A DNA stretch of 53,009 bases, taken from positions 1 to 53,009 of the forward strand of contig CALZHW010000006.1 of the NCBI GenBank assembly GCA_945787125.1, in the 5' to 3' direction. This document shows positions 50,145-53,009 of this stretch, piece by piece. The notes below the pieces were generated by a model. That model had not been told where the DNA came from, ran no database searches, and saw nothing but the letters and a program-made list of their open reading frames with translations. How positions within the stretch are numbered: position 1 is the first letter of the stretch; every line of letters begins with the position of its first letter. A program made the position numbers and the translations under genes. This DNA comes from an uncultured Ectothiorhodospiraceae bacterium. Its GTDB lineage: Bacteria; Pseudomonadota; Gammaproteobacteria; S012-40.

Positions 50145-51065
50145 TCATTGATAAAATTTCGCTTCACCGGCGGGCCGAGTCTTAAAACGTTGATAACTCC
50201 ACTGGTATTGCTCCGGGCATTCTCTAATTATTTTTTCTAACATATTATTCATACAAGCGACTGCGGCGGCTTCATTGTCACCACCCACCTCTACCGGTGC
50301 CGGATAGATGAAAATCTCATAACCCTCGCCCTTAGCCAAGCGTTTTGCAAACGTAAAAATCGCCGGCGCATCCGATTTATTCAAGATACGGCTCACCAGG
50401 GTCATTGAATTTGCCGGTATGCCGAAAAATGGCGCAAATACACCGCCATTTCGACCAGGATCTTGATCGGGTAAAACGCCCAAGCAATTGCCTTTTTTTA
50501 AGGCTTGATACAACTGCCGCACACCGCGTAAATCCGCCGCAATCAGCGCAGCACCAAAACGGGTTCGTCCCGCTTTGATCAAATCATCTACTCCGTCAAG
50601 CTGTGATGGCCGATACATGGTTGCCATGGAATAACGCTGTGAAAGAAACAAACCCGCCACTTCCCACGCACCGAGATGGGGTGTTATCATTACCAAACCC
50701 TTGCCTTGCGTGAGTGCATCATCAACATATTGCAAACCATGCACGGCGACAATGGCCTGATCAAACCTGGCTGCTGGTCCATTCCATAACAGCGGCACCT
50801 CAAGCATCGCTTTTCCTGTTTCAATCAAACTACTCTTTACTAGAGCAGCTTGCTCAGGCAGCGTTAAATGCGGCAGGCAGGCGGCGATATTTCGAGCGCT
50901 AACGGCGCGCATTTCACCCTTACTGCGCCACAAACACCAACCCAGCAAAACGCCCAAACGGTGCGACTGAGGCAAGGAAAGCTTCGCCGCCCACCTGAAA
51001 GCAAAACGAACTAACGGTAGCCGAACTCGATGACGGAATCGCTTTAGTAATCCGGATTTTCTCAT
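50145..51065 (-). CDS. lpxL: Lipid A biosynthesis lauroyl (late) acyltransferase
   Basis: Inner-membrane acyltransferase of the LpxL/HtrB family that adds a secondary acyl chain to Kdo2-lipid IVA. The protein is 306 aa from ATG 51065 ([20 protein letters not shown]). The catalytic HX4E motif is [15 protein letters not shown], followed by [42 protein letters not shown] and a C-terminal [15 protein letters not shown]. LpxL versus LpxM or LpxP cannot be decided by eye. The frame opens at 51098 without a better start. tyrS follows 22 bases downstream. Confidence 0.9.
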   Translation of the reverse strand: MRKSGLLKRFRHRVRLPLVRFAFRWAAKLSLPQSHRLGVLLGWCLWRSKGEMRAVSARNIAACLPHLTLPEQAALVKSSLIETGKAMLEVPLLWNGPAARFDQAIVAVHGLQYVDDALTQGKGLVMITPHLGAWEVAGLFLSQRYSMATMYRPSQLDGVDDLIKAGRTRFGAALIAADLRGVRQLYQALKKGNCLGVLPDQDPGRNGGVFAPFFGIPANSMTLVSRILNKSDAPAIFTFAKRLAKGEGYEIFIYPAPVEVGGDNEAAAVACMNNMLEKIIRECPEQYQWSYQRFKTRPAGEAKFYQ

Positions 51066-51197
51066 TAACTTGCGTCTATGCACCTGAAAAAGGGGCAATT
51101 ATACTGACTCCCTAGCAAATTTGGCAGCGCTTCGATGTTTTTTTGCACTTTAACACCAAAAAACCTTAAGGCGGCAGGTAGATGTTACGTTCTAAGG

Positions 51198-51385
51198 CTC
51201 ACAATCGGAGTTCAAAGCTGTAAAAGTGCAACCTTCCAGCAACCATAGTGGCAAAACCTTACCAAAAGACGCCGTGAATACGTCCCTGTAGGCTTGGCAG
51301 CAGCATCCATGCTGCCAACACTCTCGATAAGGCCTTGCCACTACGGGTGCTGATTACGGAAAAATATTAAAACTCCGATTGTGAG
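51198..51385. repeat. MITE-like element, family B (full copy)
   Basis: A 188-base element, the same length as the copy at 17967-18154. The ends CTCACAATCGGAGTT (51198) and AACTCCGATTGTGAG (ending 51385) are perfect inverted repeats. Inside are the same inner arms (ATAGTGGCAAAACCTTA and TAAGGCCTTGCCACTAC) and the GGCAGCAGCATCCATGCTGCC hairpin. There is no ORF. It fills much of the 51066-51529 gap between lpxL and the divergent metH; nothing else was recognised there. Confidence 0.85.
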
Positions 51386-51529
51386 TTAAGAAACATCGGC
51401 TTACCGACAATTCTCGCTGGAGGATACAAATACCGAGTAGAAATTAGGCTCCTGGAAGAAATGCGGGCTGGCTCGCATGGCAAATAAACGTTAAAATATC
51501 CGACTTTTGATTTTATAGTTGGAGCATCA

Positions 51530-53009
51530 ATGTCAGCATTACGCACGGATCTACTTAAGCAAATTCTCAACTCCAGAATCATGATTTTGGACGGCGCCAT
51601 GGGTAGCATGATCCAGACCTATAAACTGACAGAAGAAGAATATCGGGGTGAGCGATTCAAAGACTGGCCATCTGATCTTATCGGCAACAACGATTTGCTC
51701 AGCCTGACCCAAGCTAAAATCATTAAAGACATCCACTGCGCCTACCTTGATGCCGGTGCTGACATTTTAGAAACGAATACGTTTAACGCCAATTCGATTT
51801 CAATGAGCGATTACAACATGCAATCGCTGGCTTATGAGTTAAATGTTGCGGCAACACAATTAGCCCGTAGCGCCTGCGATGAATTCAGCACTGTAGACAA
51901 ACCTCGGTTTGTTGCCGGAGTGATCGGCCCAACCAATCGTACGGCCAGTATTTCCCCCGACGTCAATAACCCTGGCTCGCGTAATGTCACATTTCAACAA
52001 TTAGTAGAAACCTACACCGAAGCCACTCACGGGCTAGTCGATGGCGGCGCTGACATCCTGTTAATTGAAACCATCTTTGACACGCTCAATGCCAAAGCCG
52101 CCATTTTTGCGATTGAAAAATATTTTGAAGAAACCGGTAAAATATTACCAGTAATGATCTCTGGCACGATTACCGATGCCAGTGGCCGTACACTTTCGGG
52201 ACAAACCACTGAAGCATTTTACAATTCCTTGCGCCATGTTAATCCAATAAGCATCGGTTTGAACTGCGCCTTGGGGCCGGACTTACTACGTCCCTACATT
52301 GAGGAAATGTCACGCATTGCCAATGTCTGCATCAATGTTCACCCCAATGCAGGCTTACCCAACGAATTTGGCGAGTATGATTTAACGCCGGTTGACATGG
52401 CCAAAGAAATTGAAGATTGGGCTGAGCAAGGTTTTTTAAACATTGTTGGCGGCTGCTGCGGCACAACACCGGCACACATCAAAGCCATTGCCCAGGCGGT
52501 CGCCAAACACAAACCGAGAATTCAACCCGACAGACCCGCAGCCTGTCGTCTAAGCGGCCTTGAACCATTTAATATTGATGACAACAGTTTATTCGTCAAT
52601 ATCGGTGAGCGAACCAATGTAACAGGCTCGGCAAAATTCAAGCGGCTGATTCTCGAAGATAATTACGACCAAGCGCTGGATGTCGCCCGGCAACAGGTTG
52701 AAAGCGGCGCCCAGATCATCGATATCAACATGGATGAAGGCATGCTGGATGGATTAGCTGCCATGGAGCTATTTTTGAATTTAATTGCCTGTGAGCCAGA
52801 AATATCTCGCGTACCCATTATGATCGATTCATCAAAATGGGAAATCATTGAAACCGGCTTACGCTGCATTCAAGGTAAGGGCATTGTAAATTCCATCAGC
52901 CTTAAAGAGGGTGAGGAAAAATTCATCGAGCAGGCTAAACTGGTTCGTCAATACGGTGCCGCCGTCATCGTCATGGCATTTGACGAAACCGGTCAGGCCG
53001 ATACCTATC
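51530..53009 (+). CDS. metH: Cobalamin-dependent methionine synthase MetH (3' end beyond window)
   Basis: B12-dependent methyltransferase moving the methyl group of 5-methyl-THF to homocysteine. The first 493 of about 1230 residues are present. The homocysteine domain starts [20 protein letters not shown] and has the zinc cysteines in [12 protein letters not shown] and [15 protein letters not shown]. The pterin-binding domain begins [20 protein letters not shown] and continues [20 protein letters not shown]. The cobalamin and SAM-activation domains would lie past the edge. ATG 51530 follows GGAG by 5 bases. I saw no cobalamin or SAM riboswitch upstream; a family B repeat lies 144 bases before the start. 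Confidence 0.96.
   Translation, partial: MSALRTDLLKQILNSRIMILDGAMGSMIQTYKLTEEEYRGERFKDWPSDLIGNNDLLSLTQAKIIKDIHCAYLDAGADILETNTFNANSISMSDYNMQSLAYELNVAATQLARSACDEFSTVDKPRFVAGVIGPTNRTASISPDVNNPGSRNVTFQQLVETYTEATHGLVDGGADILLIETIFDTLNAKAAIFAIEKYFEETGKILPVMISGTITDASGRTLSGQTTEAFYNSLRHVNPISIGLNCALGPDLLRPYIEEMSRIANVCINVHPNAGLPNEFGEYDLTPVDMAKEIEDWAEQGFLNIVGGCCGTTPAHIKAIAQAVAKHKPRIQPDRPAACRLSGLEPFNIDDNSLFVNIGERTNVTGSAKFKRLILEDNYDQALDVARQQVESGAQIIDINMDEGMLDGLAAMELFLNLIACEPEISRVPIMIDSSKWEIIETGLRCIQGKGIVNSISLKEGEEKFIEQAKLVRQYGAAVIVMAFDETGQADTY

Noticed and set aside
51386..51529. Cobalamin or SAM riboswitch upstream of metH
   Set aside because: The leader is short and lacks the conserved B12-box or SAM-core sequence.

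Overview
The window is a stretch of chromosome from a gammaproteobacterium with moderate to low GC. The evidence is conserved gene order: ygfB-pepP-ubiH-ubiI on the minus strand, divergent from a small coiled-coil gene, zapA, 6S RNA and the 5-formyltetrahydrofolate cyclo-ligase gene; then a miaB-phoH-ybeY-corC-lnt operon, and also rsd/algQ, rluE, rlmF, nikR and ampD. Two multihaem c-type cytochromes, a Rieske protein and an OprB-type porin would fit an aquatic respiratory or methylotrophic lineage (Methylococcales-like), but that placement is a weak inference. Both ends are cut inside genes: ubiI on the left, metH on the right. Layout: 0-6 kb holds ubiquinone hydroxylation (ubiH, ubiI), aminopeptidase P, the cell-division regulator ZapA, 6S RNA and folate salvage. 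6-13.4 kb holds an EVE-domain protein, a fructosamine-kinase-like protein, then tRNA modification, RNA maturation and lipoprotein acylation. 13.4-15.6 kb is a gene-poor, AT-rich island with a nucleotidyltransferase gene interrupted by an in-frame amber codon, a small partner ORF and an orphan gene tail. 15.6-24.7 kb holds an ABC exporter, a Cys-rich CWC/DUF5522 protein, spermidine synthase and arginine decarboxylase (divergent), Rsd, a FemAB-like acyltransferase, an HPt/degenerate-receiver protein and RluE. 24.7-35 kb holds a porin next to NikR, a Sel1 protein divergent from ampD across a palindromic operator-like site, a large coiled-coil lipoprotein, and an rssA-hydrolase-Rieske-triheme cytochrome group. 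35-45.7 kb holds a RIO-type kinase, RlmF, a DUF2334 lipoprotein, a pentapeptide-repeat protein, an alpha-carbonic anhydrase-like lipoprotein, PurD, TsaC, a tetrahaem cytochrome and a glutathionyl-hydroquinone reductase. 45.8-53 kb holds YceI, a double-CDGSH protein, a P-loop ATPase next to a MetA-family homoserine acyltransferase, TyrS, a lauroyltransferase and metH, so homoserine activation and homocysteine methylation lie close together. The most unusual aspect is non-coding. At least five families of short palindromic, MITE-like repeats (called A, B, D, E and F here) plus a mobile internal module (C) occupy many intergenic gaps. They often sit directly at stop codons (speE, triheme cytochrome, lnt, lipoprotein), and module C occurs inside elements with different terminal repeats. 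No transposase gene, tRNA, rRNA, CRISPR array or prophage was found. I found no convincing complete new defence or biosynthetic system. The best candidates for novelty are the repeat network, the amber-interrupted nucleotidyltransferase pair, the HPt/pseudo-receiver protein, the MetA homologue with Ser at the acyl-specificity position, and the carbonic anhydrase with a substituted zinc ligand.
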